Part shown: in pieces, positions 1-8,590 of the stretch
How positions within the stretch are numbered: position 1 is the first letter of the stretch
Layout of the letters: every line of letters begins with the position of its first letter
Source of the DNA: Gammaproteobacteria bacterium
GTDB lineage: Bacteria > Pseudomonadota > Gammaproteobacteria > UBA6429 > Thiohalophilaceae
Direction: 5' to 3'
Assembly (NCBI GenBank): GCA_024641445.1
Contig: JAHEDA010000037.1
Coordinates: forward strand, 1 to 14,613
Length of the DNA: 14,613 nt
Made by a program: the position numbers and the translations under genes
Notes under the pieces: generated by a model
Told to the model about the DNA's origin: nothing
What the model saw: the letters and a program-made list of their open reading frames with translations, nothing else
The model's database searches: none

Positions 1-54
1 GGACTGCTTCAGGCCATTCATCAAAGTCCTCATAAAGGGTCGATGCATGCCTAG
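1..54 (+). CDS. pabB: C-terminal tail of probable aminodeoxychorismate synthase component I (partial)
   Basis: An open frame enters from the left edge and ends at TAG 52-54, encoding GLLQAIHQSPHKGSMHA. The Leu-Leu-Gln-Ala-Ile stretch resembles the end of the last helix of PabB/anthranilate synthase component I proteins, and it does not look like the FabF C-terminus, the other common neighbour upstream of pabC. The frame overlaps the pabC start (ATG 47) by 8 bases, suggesting translational coupling. PabB makes 4-amino-4-deoxychorismate, the substrate of the next gene product, so the context fits. Only 17 residues are visible, so the identification is tentative. Confidence 0.5.
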   Translation, partial: GLLQAIHQSPHKGSMHA

Positions 55-856
55 CTGGATAAACGGTAAGGCGGGTGAACTGCTATCAATCCTGGACCGT
101 GGGCTACAGTATGGCGATGGTATCTTTGAAACGATCGCTGTAAAGGCTGGGAAAGCCCAGTATCTAGGAGAGCACCTTCAACGGCTGGACTCGGGTTGTA
201 GACAGCTTGGATTTCCAACATTAGATACGTCGGCACTACGCTGCGAAATTGATATTGCCCTCACTGGACAACCTACGTGCGTCCTCAAGATTATCGTTAC
301 ACGTGGTACTGGGGGACGTGGTTATCGCCCCCCCAAGGAAGTCGCGTCTATCCGTATCCTGCAGGTCTTGCCCTCGCCAGAATATCCCCCCGATTTTTGG
401 GCTCAGGGGGTTGCACTCCGTCTGTGCGAGATCCGGCTAGGCAAAAATCCGCGGCTCGCAGGTATCAAGACCCTGAATCGCCTCGAACAGGTATTGGCCC
501 GTATGGAGTGGAGTGAAGGAGATATATTTGAAGGTGTCATGTGCGATAGTGATGGCATGGTGGTCGAGGCGACTCAAAGTAATATCTTTTGGATCAGAGA
601 AAATATTTTATTCACCCCCGATTTGTCATTCTGTGGGGTGGCTGGCATTATGCGCCAACAAGTTCTATTGCATGCGGAGATGATAGGCATGGATACTCAG
701 ATCGTTCGGGAACCCGTCTCCACGTTGAGGGATGCAGATGAGGTGTTTATCTCAAGCAGTCTTATCGGAGTGATGCCAGTAAATCGAATTGAAACGAGGC
801 AGTATTCTGTCGGCAGATACACAAACAAATTACAACAAGACATCGAGAAAAACTAA
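47..856 (+). CDS. pabC: Aminodeoxychorismate lyase (PabC)
   Basis: A PLP-dependent fold-type IV enzyme that splits 4-amino-4-deoxychorismate into 4-aminobenzoate and pyruvate for folate synthesis in the cytoplasm. The 269-residue length is normal for the family. The N-terminus (WINGKAG, then DRGLQYGDGIFET, residues 18-30) aligns with known PabC proteins. The Schiff-base lysine is K141 in GIKTLNRLEQVL. E175 in EATQSNIFW and the phosphate-binding CGVAGIMRQ (residues 196-204) are present. ATG 47 is preceded by AAAGGG (34-39) at good spacing. It overlaps the upstream frame and is followed 3 bases later by mltG, as in the E. coli pabC-yceG-tmk-holB order. Branched-chain aminotransferases share the fold, but the motifs and neighbours favour PabC. 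Confidence 0.95.
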   Translation: MPSWINGKAGELLSILDRGLQYGDGIFETIAVKAGKAQYLGEHLQRLDSGCRQLGFPTLDTSALRCEIDIALTGQPTCVLKIIVTRGTGGRGYRPPKEVASIRILQVLPSPEYPPDFWAQGVALRLCEIRLGKNPRLAGIKTLNRLEQVLARMEWSEGDIFEGVMCDSDGMVVEATQSNIFWIRENILFTPDLSFCGVAGIMRQQVLLHAEMIGMDTQIVREPVSTLRDADEVFISSSLIGVMPVNRIETRQYSVGRYTNKLQQDIEKN

Positions 857-859
857 TTT

Positions 860-1927
860 ATGCAGATATTTTCGCGGCTAGGTGGTCTGCGTCGCAAGCT
901 GGTCGGACTCATCGCTCTGTTTCTACTCATGCTAATTGGTGCTGGCCTGTATCTTCAGTCCATTACAAGCGCCAACATGACGCTATCGACGCCTGAGATA
1001 ATCATTGAGGTTGAGAAAGGTGCGACCCTGACACGAGTCATTTCACAACTGGGTCAAAAGGGGCTAATCCAGCACCCTCGGTTAGTATTGTGGTACGCAC
1101 GCTTGACTGGCAAGGCACACAACATCAAGAGTGGCGAATACGCGATCACCCCAACCACCTCTACACAACAATTCCTGCACGATTTGTCAGTAGGTAAAGT
1201 GGTGCTGTATGGCGTGACCTTTGTAGAGGGATGGACCTTTCAGCAAATGCTGGACGAGATGACAGCGCAACCACAGATCATGCATACCCTCCAGGGACAG
1301 TCCCCCGCGAAGATTATGGAGCAGCTGGGTCTAGCTGGCCTGCATCCAGAAGGACGCTTTTTTCCTGATACCTACCGCTATCAACGTAATACAAGCGACC
1401 ATGAGATATTGCTCACGGCCTATCAGGTCATGATTGGGATATTGCAGAAGGAATGGGCGGCGCGTGACGGTGGTCTCCCATACCATGAGCCCTATGATGC
1501 ATTGATCATGGCGTCCATTGTTGAAAAAGAGACGGGACTCGCCGCTGAGCGCCCCGAAATTGCCGGGGTCTTTGTTCGTCGCCTTCAACAACGGATGCGT
1601 CTGCAGAGTGACCCCACGACAATCTATGGCATGGGGGCCAGCTTTGACGGAAATCTCCGGCGTAAGGACCTGGAGCGAGATAACCCTTACAATACATACA
1701 GGCGTTTTGGCCTGCCCCCCACCCCCATTGCGTGCCCGGGTCGCGAGGCCATTCATGCAGCGCTCCACCCCGATGATAGCGAGAACTTATATTTCGTTGC
1801 GCGTGGGGATGGCAGTCATCAGTTTTCGGCAAATCTTGAGGCACACAATGAGGCGGTCATACACTATCAACTGAAGGGACACCGTCGACCATTTTCGTCT
1901 TTTCAGGACAAACACACCAACAGGTAG
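860..1927 (+). CDS. mltG: Endolytic murein transglycosylase MltG (YceG family)
   Basis: An inner-membrane endolytic transglycosylase that cuts nascent glycan strands and so sets their length. A single transmembrane helix lies at about residues 14-32 after a basic start, giving an N-in anchor with a periplasmic body. A LysM-like region follows (about 45-115), then the YceG catalytic domain. The catalytic glutamate is E222 in ASIVEKETG, matching E. coli MltG E218. Other family signatures are RFFPDTYRY (166-174), RMRLQSDPTTIYG (245-257), NPYNTYRRFGLPPTPI (275-290) and NLYFVARGDGSHQFS (309-323). At 355 residues it is close to the usual length. It starts 3 bases after the pabC stop and ends 3 bases before tmk, so it is part of the same operon. 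Confidence 0.95.
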   Translation: MQIFSRLGGLRRKLVGLIALFLLMLIGAGLYLQSITSANMTLSTPEIIIEVEKGATLTRVISQLGQKGLIQHPRLVLWYARLTGKAHNIKSGEYAITPTTSTQQFLHDLSVGKVVLYGVTFVEGWTFQQMLDEMTAQPQIMHTLQGQSPAKIMEQLGLAGLHPEGRFFPDTYRYQRNTSDHEILLTAYQVMIGILQKEWAARDGGLPYHEPYDALIMASIVEKETGLAAERPEIAGVFVRRLQQRMRLQSDPTTIYGMGASFDGNLRRKDLERDNPYNTYRRFGLPPTPIACPGREAIHAALHPDDSENLYFVARGDGSHQFSANLEAHNEAVIHYQLKGHRRPFSSFQDKHTNR

Positions 1928-1930
1928 CGC

Positions 1931-2563
1931 ATGCAGAAGGGTCTATTTATCACCGTTGAGGGCGGCGAGGGAGTTGGTAAGAGCACCAACCTGGCCGCTA
2001 TCCAGCAACTGCTAACGGCGGCAGGTAAACGCGTGGTGATGACACGCGAGCCTGGTGGGACCCACCTTGGTGAAACCCTCCGCGGCATACTCCTGGACCC
2101 GGGGCAAAAAAGCATTTCGAGTGATGCCGAGCTCCTCCTGATGTTTGCCGCCAGGGCACAACATTTGGCGGAGGTGATTCGCCCGGCATTGGAGCGTGGT
2201 GAGTGGGTGGTGTGCGATCGGTTTACGGATGCCACCTATGCCTATCAGGGCGGCGGCCGCGGAATATTATTGTCACGTATTGCGGTATTAGAGGATTGGG
2301 CCCAGCAGGGACTACAGCCTGATATCACCCTCTTGCTTGATGTACCCGTCGAGATCGGTTTGAAACGTGCAGGAGATCGAAGCGCGCCCGACCGTTTTGA
2401 GCAGGAACATCTCGAATTTTTTGAACGAGTCCGCAGACTCTATCTAACCCGTGCGAACGAATTTCCCAAGCGCTTTCGAATTATCGATGCGAATCAACCC
2501 TTAACTGCGGTACAGGAACAGATTTCCGCTGTCATAGCTTCGGTAGTAAGCCATGTCAGATAG
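1931..2563 (+). CDS. tmk: Thymidylate kinase
   Basis: Phosphorylates dTMP to dTDP with ATP, an essential step in dTTP supply. At 210 residues it has the normal size. The P-loop EGGEGVGKST is at residues 10-19, with the acidic residue typical of E. coli-type enzymes. TREPGGT (38-44) and the DRF substrate motif (96-98) follow. The Gln-Gly-Gly-Gly-Arg-Gly segment (106-111) and LLLDVPVE (134-141) are also in place. The LID region around 146-160 (AGDRSAPDRFEQ) is rich in arginine, as expected when the P-loop lacks a basic residue. The C-terminus overlaps the holB start by 11 bases, pointing to coupled translation. Confidence 0.96.
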   Translation: MQKGLFITVEGGEGVGKSTNLAAIQQLLTAAGKRVVMTREPGGTHLGETLRGILLDPGQKSISSDAELLLMFAARAQHLAEVIRPALERGEWVVCDRFTDATYAYQGGGRGILLSRIAVLEDWAQQGLQPDITLLLDVPVEIGLKRAGDRSAPDRFEQEHLEFFERVRRLYLTRANEFPKRFRIIDANQPLTAVQEQISAVIASVVSHVR

Positions 2564-3533
2564 TACGCCTTTGCCATGGCACAAGGATCTTTGGGAGCAG
2601 CTCCAGCAACGCTTGCAACAGGGGCGGCTGCCACACGCCATGCTCTTTCACGGCCCCGTCGGGGTGGGAAAGTACGCTTTTGCCCGTGCCTTGACCCAGG
2701 CCCTCATTTGCAAGTCACCTGAGGCAGATGGTCGGGCCTGCGGTGATTGTCCCGCATGTCACCTGTATACCGCGGGTAATCACCCTGATCTACTGCTGGT
2801 GACGCCAGGCGAAGGCAGCCGGGTTATCAAGGTGGACCAAATCCGCGATCTGATCGACCGCCTCGCCCTTAGTCGACACGGTCGTGGCTACCGATGCGTC
2901 ATTATTAATCCCGCCGACAGAATGAACACCGCCGCCGCTAATAGTCTGCTTAAAACCCTGGAGGAGGCCCCTCAGAGCACCTTGGTGATGCTTCTCTCGA
3001 GTCAACCCGCGTCCTTGCCTGCCACAATTCGCAGCCGCTGTCAGCGCCTACGCTTTGACTTGCCTCAACAGGCCCAAGGAGTCGACTGGCTGCTGGCGCA
3101 GGGGGTATCCGATGCCTCTGAGAGGCTGCAATTTGCCAATGGTGCCCCCCTGCTCGCCATCGAGGAGCGGGACTTACCCCTGGCTGAATTACAGACCCAG
3201 CTGAGCCAGGATATCGCCTCGCTAGGGCAAGGCCGTTTGGCGCCCGGCACATTGGCTCAGTCGATATTAAAGGGCGGGGAGGCCAGGTCGATATCGTGGA
3301 TATATCTGTGGGTCAGTGAGGCCGTCAAATCACGCATGACGGGCACCACCCCGGAACGTAAAGAAGCCGAGTCTTTGCAAGGCCTGACTCAACAGGTAGA
3401 CTTACAGCAATTGTTTGGATTTCTGGATCGTCTGCAACAGGTAAAGGGGTTGTTGATGACCTCGGTCAATAAACAGTTATTGGTTGAGGGACTGCTGTAC
3501 GATTTCACCGCAATGTTACGAACGCGGCAATAG
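2553..3533 (+). CDS. holB: DNA polymerase III subunit delta' (clamp loader)
   Basis: The delta' subunit of the clamp loader, which helps load the beta sliding clamp onto primed DNA. The AAA+ fold is visible: Walker A-like GPVGVGKY (34-41), a zinc module with four cysteines (C53, C63, C66, C69), NSLLKTLEEAP (130-140) and the SRC sensor motif (161-163). The Walker A lysine (K40) is kept, whereas in E. coli delta' this loop is degenerate; an intact loop is common in other gammaproteobacteria, so I do not treat it as odd. The 326 residues fit the family. The gene overlaps tmk by 11 bases and is followed 20 bases later by pilZ. Confidence 0.93.
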   Translation: MSDSTPLPWHKDLWEQLQQRLQQGRLPHAMLFHGPVGVGKYAFARALTQALICKSPEADGRACGDCPACHLYTAGNHPDLLLVTPGEGSRVIKVDQIRDLIDRLALSRHGRGYRCVIINPADRMNTAAANSLLKTLEEAPQSTLVMLLSSQPASLPATIRSRCQRLRFDLPQQAQGVDWLLAQGVSDASERLQFANGAPLLAIEERDLPLAELQTQLSQDIASLGQGRLAPGTLAQSILKGGEARSISWIYLWVSEAVKSRMTGTTPERKEAESLQGLTQQVDLQQLFGFLDRLQQVKGLLMTSVNKQLLVEGLLYDFTAMLRTRQ

Positions 3534-3553
3534 AGTAAAGGAATATATCATCC

Positions 3554-3907
3554 ATGATACCTGGCGCTGGCGCTCGACAAGGCATCCTCTCTCTCACGAT
3601 TAAGGATAAAAGTGCGCTGTATGCGGCCTATATGCCTTTTGTGAAGAATGGTGGTCTGTTCATCCCAACTAATAAAAGCTACAAGCTGGGGGATGAGGTA
3701 TTCATGCTCTTGACCTTGATGGACGAGAAGGAAAAATTACCGGTCGCAGGAAAGATTGTCTGGATTACCCCAAAGGGTGCACAAGGAAACCGCGCTGCTG
3801 GCATTGGGGTTCAGTTTAGCGACCAGGATGGTGGCAACGCCCGCACTAAAATCGAAACCTATCTGGCGGGTGCCCTTAAGTCCGACCGCCAGACCCACAC
3901 GATGTAG
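3554..3907 (+). CDS. pilZ: PilZ-domain type IV pilus assembly protein
   Basis: A 117-residue single-domain protein matching the PilZ protein needed for type IV pilus assembly. Conserved stretches are FVKNGGLFIPTNKSYKLGDE (residues 29-48), VAGKIVWITPKG (63-74), GNRAAGIGVQFS (77-88) and the terminal THTM, a hallmark of PilZ orthologues. The N-terminal RxxxR motif used by c-di-GMP-binding PilZ domains is absent, as in the original pilus-type PilZ, so a second-messenger sensor role is unlikely. The location between holB and tatD is the usual one in pilus-bearing gammaproteobacteria. AAAGGAA (3537-3542) lies 11 bases before the ATG. Confidence 0.93.
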   Translation: MIPGAGARQGILSLTIKDKSALYAAYMPFVKNGGLFIPTNKSYKLGDEVFMLLTLMDEKEKLPVAGKIVWITPKGAQGNRAAGIGVQFSDQDGGNARTKIETYLAGALKSDRQTHTM

Positions 3908-3927
3908 TTTCAGTAACGACCCACCTC

Positions 3928-4713
3928 ATGCTGGTTGATTCCCATTGTCACCTGGATCGCCTGGATCTCACCCCCTTTGACGGCGATTTGTCAGGCGCCC
4001 TGTTCGCGGCAACGACAGCGGGGGTCGGGCATCTGCTATGTGTCTGCATTGACCTGGAGAATTTTCCTGCCATCCAATCAATCGCACAAGAACATCCACA
4101 TATCTCACTCTCGGTAGGGGTGCACCCCAATGAGACGACGGGGCGTGAACCTGGTGTCGATGAGTTGGTTAGACTTGCCAAGGCTCCTGGAGTCGTTGCC
4201 ATTGGTGAAACAGGCCTGGACTACTTTCGTAGCGAAGGGGACCTTAGCTGGCAACACGAACGTTTTTGCACGCATATTTCGGCCAGCAAACAGAGTCGAA
4301 AGCCGCTGATTATTCATATGCGAGACGCCACCGACGATACCCTTCGAATATTAAAGGAGGAGGGGGCAAGCGATATTGGCGGTGTAATGCATTGTTTTGT
4401 TGAAGACTGGGAGACCGCAAAGCGAGCGCTGGATCTAAATTTCCTCATCTCATTCTCAGGGATCGTCACCTTTAAGAGCGCAACAAAATTGCATGAGGTG
4501 GCGCAGAAGGTCCCGGCCGATCGAATGCTAATAGAAACGGACTCTCCTTACTTGGCACCGGTTCCGTATCGAGGAAAGAGCAACCAGCCGGCCTATGTCT
4601 ACAATGTCGCGCAACGTCTGGCGGAGCTGCGAGGGACCACAATAGAGTCTGTAGCAGAACTGACTACCCGCAATTATTTTTCCCTGTTTAGCGATTCGGT
4701 CGAAAGCAGCTAA
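3928..4713 (+). CDS. tatD: TatD-family metal-dependent hydrolase (YcfH-like)
   Basis: A TIM-barrel metal-dependent hydrolase of the TatD/YcfH family. Members act as deoxyribonucleases or exonucleases; the precise substrate of this YcfH-type member is not known. Metal ligands are easy to place: H6 and H8 in DSHCHLD, E94 in GETGLDYF, H130 in PLIIHMRD, H155 in GVMHCF and D205 in ETDSPYLAP. The 261 residues are the normal length. It closes the housekeeping block 20 bases after pilZ. I see no clear ribosome binding site before ATG 3928, but the second-residue context MLVDSHCHLD is the standard family start. A gap of 48 bases separates it from the cyclase. Confidence 0.94.
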   Translation: MLVDSHCHLDRLDLTPFDGDLSGALFAATTAGVGHLLCVCIDLENFPAIQSIAQEHPHISLSVGVHPNETTGREPGVDELVRLAKAPGVVAIGETGLDYFRSEGDLSWQHERFCTHISASKQSRKPLIIHMRDATDDTLRILKEEGASDIGGVMHCFVEDWETAKRALDLNFLISFSGIVTFKSATKLHEVAQKVPADRMLIETDSPYLAPVPYRGKSNQPAYVYNVAQRLAELRGTTIESVAELTTRNYFSLFSDSVESS

Positions 4714-4761
4714 CGATCGATACGACAATTAAAGTGGACGAAAGGCGAGGGATATTCACTC

Positions 4762-6981
4762 ATGTGGTGGAAAAAGAAATTAAAACCTGTCGCGCTCGGC
4801 CTCACTCTTCTAAGCATTTTTCTCTGGTTGGAAATTACCGACATCGAAGAACTTGCCAACGTGCGCCAACGACTGGAGTTGCTGGCCTACGACGTACGTC
4901 TGCGTCTCAGTATGGATACCGATGTCCCGCAGGATAAGCGAATTACGATTGTAGATATTGACGAAAAGAGTTTGCGCGAGGAGGGGCGCTGGCCCTGGTC
5001 ACGCAGCAAGATGGCAAACCTTCTCGAAAATCTCCACGATGCGGGTGCCGTTGTCATTGCGATTGATGTAATCTTCTCTGAAGCGGAGCGTAACGAGGCA
5101 CGACAGATATTTGAACAACTCAAACCCGATCTCTCAGCTGCACCCGGTCTGCTACCAAGGCTTGAGAAAAAACTTGACGAGTATGATAGCGATCAACGTT
5201 TTGCCAATAGCCTGAAGAACAAAGATGTCGTACTAGGCTATATCTTTCATCAAGAAACATTCGAACCTGTCGGAGTATTACCGCAACCGCTTAGATTTGA
5301 CAATAAGAAGAAAATACTCAACACAACCATTCTAAGCATGGGAAGTTACACCGCGAATCTACCCGTCTTGCAGAAGGCCGCGAGATACGCCGGTTTTTTC
5401 TCAATTGGCACCGACCCCGACGGCATTATCCGACGCGTTCCCCTGGTTATTCGGTATAAAAATGAAATATACCCCTCGCTAGCACTCGAGACGGTGCGGC
5501 TTTTTCAACTCGTCGACAAGGTTAAAATCTATACCGAGAGGATTGGAGGGGCGGAGAATATTACGGGTATTTCTCTCTTGCCTGGGCAGATTATCCGTAC
5601 CGATGGCGAGGGACGGGCAATCATACCCTATAGGGGACCCTTTAATAGTTTTCCTTATATATCGGCAACTGATATCTTGAATAAGAACTATTCCCAGGGG
5701 GCACTTGAAAACAAGATTGTGCTGGTGGGTACCACCGCCGAGGGTTTATTCGATCTACGTGCCGTGCCAATGCAGAGCGTATACCCTGGCGTGGAGGTAC
5801 ACGCGAACCTAATCGCCAGCATGTTGGATAACCACTTCCCAGTAGAACCACCCTGGGCACGCGGGGCCAACTTTATATTAATGCTCATAATTGGTCTTGT
5901 GATGGTTATCGTTTTACCCATAATCAGCCCCTTGCTTCAGATCGGAGTAACACTCTTAATTAGCGTTAGCCTGATTGGATTTAATGTATGGCTCTGGACT
6001 GTACAAGGCTATGTTGTTGCAGTTGCGATTCCGCTGTTAATGATATTTACACTGGCGATGGCAAACCTTGGCTATGGATTTCTTTTTGAGGCCAAGGCAA
6101 GACGTTTTCTCAAACACATGTTTGGCCAGTATGTACCACCTGAGTTGGTCGAGGTAATGAGTGACAATCCCAGCGGCTATGGATTCGAGGGCGACACGCG
6201 TGAAATGTCGGTGTTATTTGCGGATATTGTTGGCTTTACCACGCTATCCGAGCAACTGAGTGCGACCGAGGTAAAACGCTTTCTGAACCGCTTTTTTACC
6301 CCTATGACGGCGGTGATCTTCAAGCATCGTGGCACGATCGATAAATATGTTGGTGATATGGTTATGGCCTTTTGGGGTGCCCCATTAACAGACCCTGAGC
6401 ATGCGTTACATGCAGTCGATGCCGCCTTGGCCATGATCAATACCACTCAAAAACTCAAGCTGGAGTTTGCGCGCGAAGGCCTCCCTAATATCGATATTTG
6501 TGTTGGTATAAATACCGGGATGATGAACGTTGGAGACATGGGTTCTGAATATAGGCGCGCCTATACAGTGTTGGGTGACTCGGTAAACCTGGCCTCTCGC
6601 TTAGAGGCCTCCAGCAGATATTATGGCGTTAGCCTTGTCATTGGCCAAAATACATACAGCGCAATAAAAGATCAGTACTTCTGTCGCACACTTGATCTTG
6701 TGCGGGTGAAAGGTAAAAAGGAACCAGTATGGGTCTACGAGCCTGTTTGTCGGCTTTCGCAAGCCGATGAGTCGGATCTGGAAGAATCAAATAACTTCAA
6801 TGAGATGCTCAAGGCCTATCAAGCCCGGCAGTGGGAGAGAGCGAATTCAAGCCTGGATATGCTAATTGCTCGCCATGGCGAACGAAATATATATTTGGTA
6901 TATAAAGATCGCGTCGATTTTCTTGAATCTCACCCCCCCCAGTCCGATTGGGATGGCTCGTTTGAGCGGCGTAGCAAATAA
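4762..6981 (+). CDS. CHASE2-domain membrane adenylate cyclase (class III)
   Basis: A membrane receptor predicted to make cAMP from ATP. Order of parts: one transmembrane helix (about residues 9-24); an extracytoplasmic CHASE2 sensor (about 35-365, with TIVDIDEKSLREEGRWPWSR at 62-81 and LVGTTAEGLFDLRAVP at 321-336); three closely spaced helices (about 370-388, 391-411, 416-436); a cytoplasmic class III cyclase domain (about 475-660). Metal-binding aspartates are D488 (LFADIVGFT) and D532 (KYVGDMV). The base-selecting pair is K528 and T602 (YTVLGDSVN), the pattern of adenylate rather than guanylate cyclases. The transition-state residues N609 and R613 are present, so the enzyme should be active. 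A C-terminal helical tail (about 678-739) ends with a PP..DWDG motif that I have seen in related CHASE2 cyclases. The start is supported by GGCGAGGGA (4744-4752). The gene points towards the FecR gene, with 58 bases between them. Confidence 0.93.
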   Translation: MWWKKKLKPVALGLTLLSIFLWLEITDIEELANVRQRLELLAYDVRLRLSMDTDVPQDKRITIVDIDEKSLREEGRWPWSRSKMANLLENLHDAGAVVIAIDVIFSEAERNEARQIFEQLKPDLSAAPGLLPRLEKKLDEYDSDQRFANSLKNKDVVLGYIFHQETFEPVGVLPQPLRFDNKKKILNTTILSMGSYTANLPVLQKAARYAGFFSIGTDPDGIIRRVPLVIRYKNEIYPSLALETVRLFQLVDKVKIYTERIGGAENITGISLLPGQIIRTDGEGRAIIPYRGPFNSFPYISATDILNKNYSQGALENKIVLVGTTAEGLFDLRAVPMQSVYPGVEVHANLIASMLDNHFPVEPPWARGANFILMLIIGLVMVIVLPIISPLLQIGVTLLISVSLIGFNVWLWTVQGYVVAVAIPLLMIFTLAMANLGYGFLFEAKARRFLKHMFGQYVPPELVEVMSDNPSGYGFEGDTREMSVLFADIVGFTTLSEQLSATEVKRFLNRFFTPMTAVIFKHRGTIDKYVGDMVMAFWGAPLTDPEHALHAVDAALAMINTTQKLKLEFAREGLPNIDICVGINTGMMNVGDMGSEYRRAYTVLGDSVNLASRLEASSRYYGVSLVIGQNTYSAIKDQYFCRTLDLVRVKGKKEPVWVYEPVCRLSQADESDLEESNNFNEMLKAYQARQWERANSSLDMLIARHGERNIYLVYKDRVDFLESHPPQSDWDGSFERRSK

Positions 6982-7015
6982 CATTTAACTCGTGAATTGA
7001 GCAGCGATTTTCCAC

Positions 7016-7037
7016 TGCACTTGGGCTACCCGGTGCA
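7016..7037. terminator. Weak hairpin between convergent cyclase and FecR genes
   Basis: TGCAC (7016-7020) pairs with GTGCA (7033-7037), enclosing a GGG/CCC stem with a CTA loop. It lies in the 58-base gap between two converging genes, 3 bases past the FecR stop, which is where a shared terminator would sit. Neither side is followed by a clear run of T, so intrinsic termination is doubtful. Confidence 0.3.
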
Positions 7038-7039
7038 AA

Positions 7040-8557
7040 TTACTGTGATACTACAAATGCGCCCTGGGCCGTTAGAGCTGGGCCCGATGTCGAGTGGACA
7101 TCAAAACCACCCGCTATGGCCGTTGCATTCGAACCAGTAAACATACCCGTCATCGTACCATCGATAGATTCTATAGAATTCACACTACCTCCGGTTATAG
7201 CCAGATTAAGATTTGAACCCTTCACCCCGACGTTTCCAGCCCCACTACCCGCAAAAGTCACACTCCACGAATCTGAACCGGTGCTGAAGTGAAAATCCCC
7301 TGTGATCGCGCCGGTTCCAAAATTGACATTGGCATTTAGCCCAAATCCAGTCATGCCGACTTGTGCCCCACTTGAATTTGTTCCGCCACCCACAGAGCCG
7401 ATCAGGTTCGAGTATGTCGGCGCTGAACCACTCGTTGGCATATTCTGAGTGGGAGATGCACTGAGCCAATAAACAGGTTTATCGAGTGTTTGCTGTTGTT
7501 TGAGGCCCGTTGCATCATAGGTTTGCAGTATTGAACCAGTTCCCCATGCGCCCCAATCGGCCGTATAGGCACCATCGATTACAGCATGATTACTCGCGGT
7601 TACCTTGGCGTCACCCTGTAAGAGGACGTATTTCGCCGGGGTTGTTGAGTAGTTTGGGTTGCTGGTATCCAGACCATTATCTGTAAACACTGCTGAACCA
7701 CTTGCACCCTCAGTTGCCTTGCCACGTATACCGCTGAAACTATTGAGTGTAGAGGGAGAATCAAATATGGCTATTCCGGTTTGATCTAGCTTGAGTACAC
7801 TGCTTAAATTTTCGGCTCCATCTTGTTGCAGCGCATTATTCAACTGAGAGGGAGTTGAAGACAATATGATTGATGAGTTTGTATTTGACTGGTTTGTACT
7901 ATCAGAGGTCGTGATCCCGGGTTGCTGATTTATGATGACATCGGGGGCCTGTAAGAGTCCCTGTGGTGCAACATTACTGGCCGGTGTATAGGCAAAATTG
8001 AAGTCGGCCCCCATACCCAGGTCCACTTTGCCCTTTTCATTTGAAACGGTCACACCACCATGCCAGACACCTACATACAGACCGTCACTGGCAATGACGG
8101 CCTCATAGTGCGTACCACGCACTCCAATTGTCGCTAGACTTGACTGTACCTTATATTTTTCTTTGCCGATGGCTCCTGTGATAGTACGAAAACCACCCTT
8201 CATTAAAGTTAGGACACTGCTCTCATTGGCTGCTTTTTTGTGATTGGAATCGTACTGATACTGGTTAATGCGTAGCTCGGTATCAGGACGCAGAGAGATG
8301 ACGGCTCCATCAACAAATCTAATCTGTGCCTGGGCAGAAGTTCCGGTAACGAGGGTCTCACCCACATAAACCTTTGAACGTCTCTCAAGCACACGCCGCT
8401 GTTGCTTTTCATTAAGCGCGATGAAGTTCCCCGCTGCGACAATCACGATACCGGCAGCATGACCATCCTCCGCACGTACCTGTGTGAATGCCAAGCCGCC
8501 AATCAGCAGAATTAAAATAAGGCGAGTCATCGCAGAAATGTATGAATTACTTGGCAT
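7040..8557 (-). CDS. Exported FecR-domain protein with C-terminal TbpB-like beta-barrel
   Basis: A 505-residue exported protein. A hydrophobic signal segment (about 11-24, TRLILILLIGGLAF) ends at a VRA-E signal peptidase I site near residue 29; there is no lipobox cysteine. A FecR domain follows (about 64-172): VYVGETLVTG, AQIRFVDGAVISLRPDT, LMKGGFRTITG, LATIGVRGTHYE. A low-complexity Ser/Thr/Asn/Gln linker covers about 205-300. Then come WGAWG (335-339), PVYWLSASPT (361-370) and a Gly-rich strand-forming end (about 385-505). Within it LNANVNFGTGAITGDF (407-422) and GMFTGSNATAIAGGFDVHST (471-490), closing with QGAFVVSQ, fit the TbpB-type barrel pattern of surface proteins exported by Slam. 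This protein has no FecR-type anti-sigma helix, so it is not the classical iron-signalling FecR. ATG 8557 has AGGAG (8565-8569) at 7 bases, which favours it over the internal ATG 8530. Its function is unknown; a structural, sensory or surface role is inferred from neighbours. Confidence 0.85.
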   Translation of the reverse strand: MPSNSYISAMTRLILILLIGGLAFTQVRAEDGHAAGIVIVAAGNFIALNEKQQRRVLERRSKVYVGETLVTGTSAQAQIRFVDGAVISLRPDTELRINQYQYDSNHKKAANESSVLTLMKGGFRTITGAIGKEKYKVQSSLATIGVRGTHYEAVIASDGLYVGVWHGGVTVSNEKGKVDLGMGADFNFAYTPASNVAPQGLLQAPDVIINQQPGITTSDSTNQSNTNSSIILSSTPSQLNNALQQDGAENLSSVLKLDQTGIAIFDSPSTLNSFSGIRGKATEGASGSAVFTDNGLDTSNPNYSTTPAKYVLLQGDAKVTASNHAVIDGAYTADWGAWGTGSILQTYDATGLKQQQTLDKPVYWLSASPTQNMPTSGSAPTYSNLIGSVGGGTNSSGAQVGMTGFGLNANVNFGTGAITGDFHFSTGSDSWSVTFAGSGAGNVGVKGSNLNLAITGGSVNSIESIDGTMTGMFTGSNATAIAGGFDVHSTSGPALTAQGAFVVSQ

Positions 8558-8564
8558 CGCAGCT

Positions 8565-8569
8565 CTCCT
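8565..8569 (-). promoter_or_regulatory. Strong ribosome binding site of the FecR gene
   Basis: AGGAG on the minus strand with a 7-base spacer to ATG 8557. This decides the start in favour of 8557; the internal ATG at 8530, which would also give a good signal peptide, has no such site. Confidence 0.8.
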
Positions 8570-8590
8570 GGCTCCAGCTCAAATCCACCA

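Noticed and set aside
1331..1768. A 145-codon minus-strand open frame
   Set aside because: Antisense to mltG, which has its catalytic motif intact here; no independent support.
3554..3907. c-di-GMP receptor role for the PilZ protein
   Set aside because: The RxxxR binding motif is missing; the protein matches the non-binding pilus-assembly PilZ.
7040..8557. Classical FecR iron-signalling anti-sigma regulator
   Set aside because: There is no cytoplasmic anti-sigma segment before a membrane helix, no sigma factor gene and no TonB-dependent receptor; the protein begins with an export signal.
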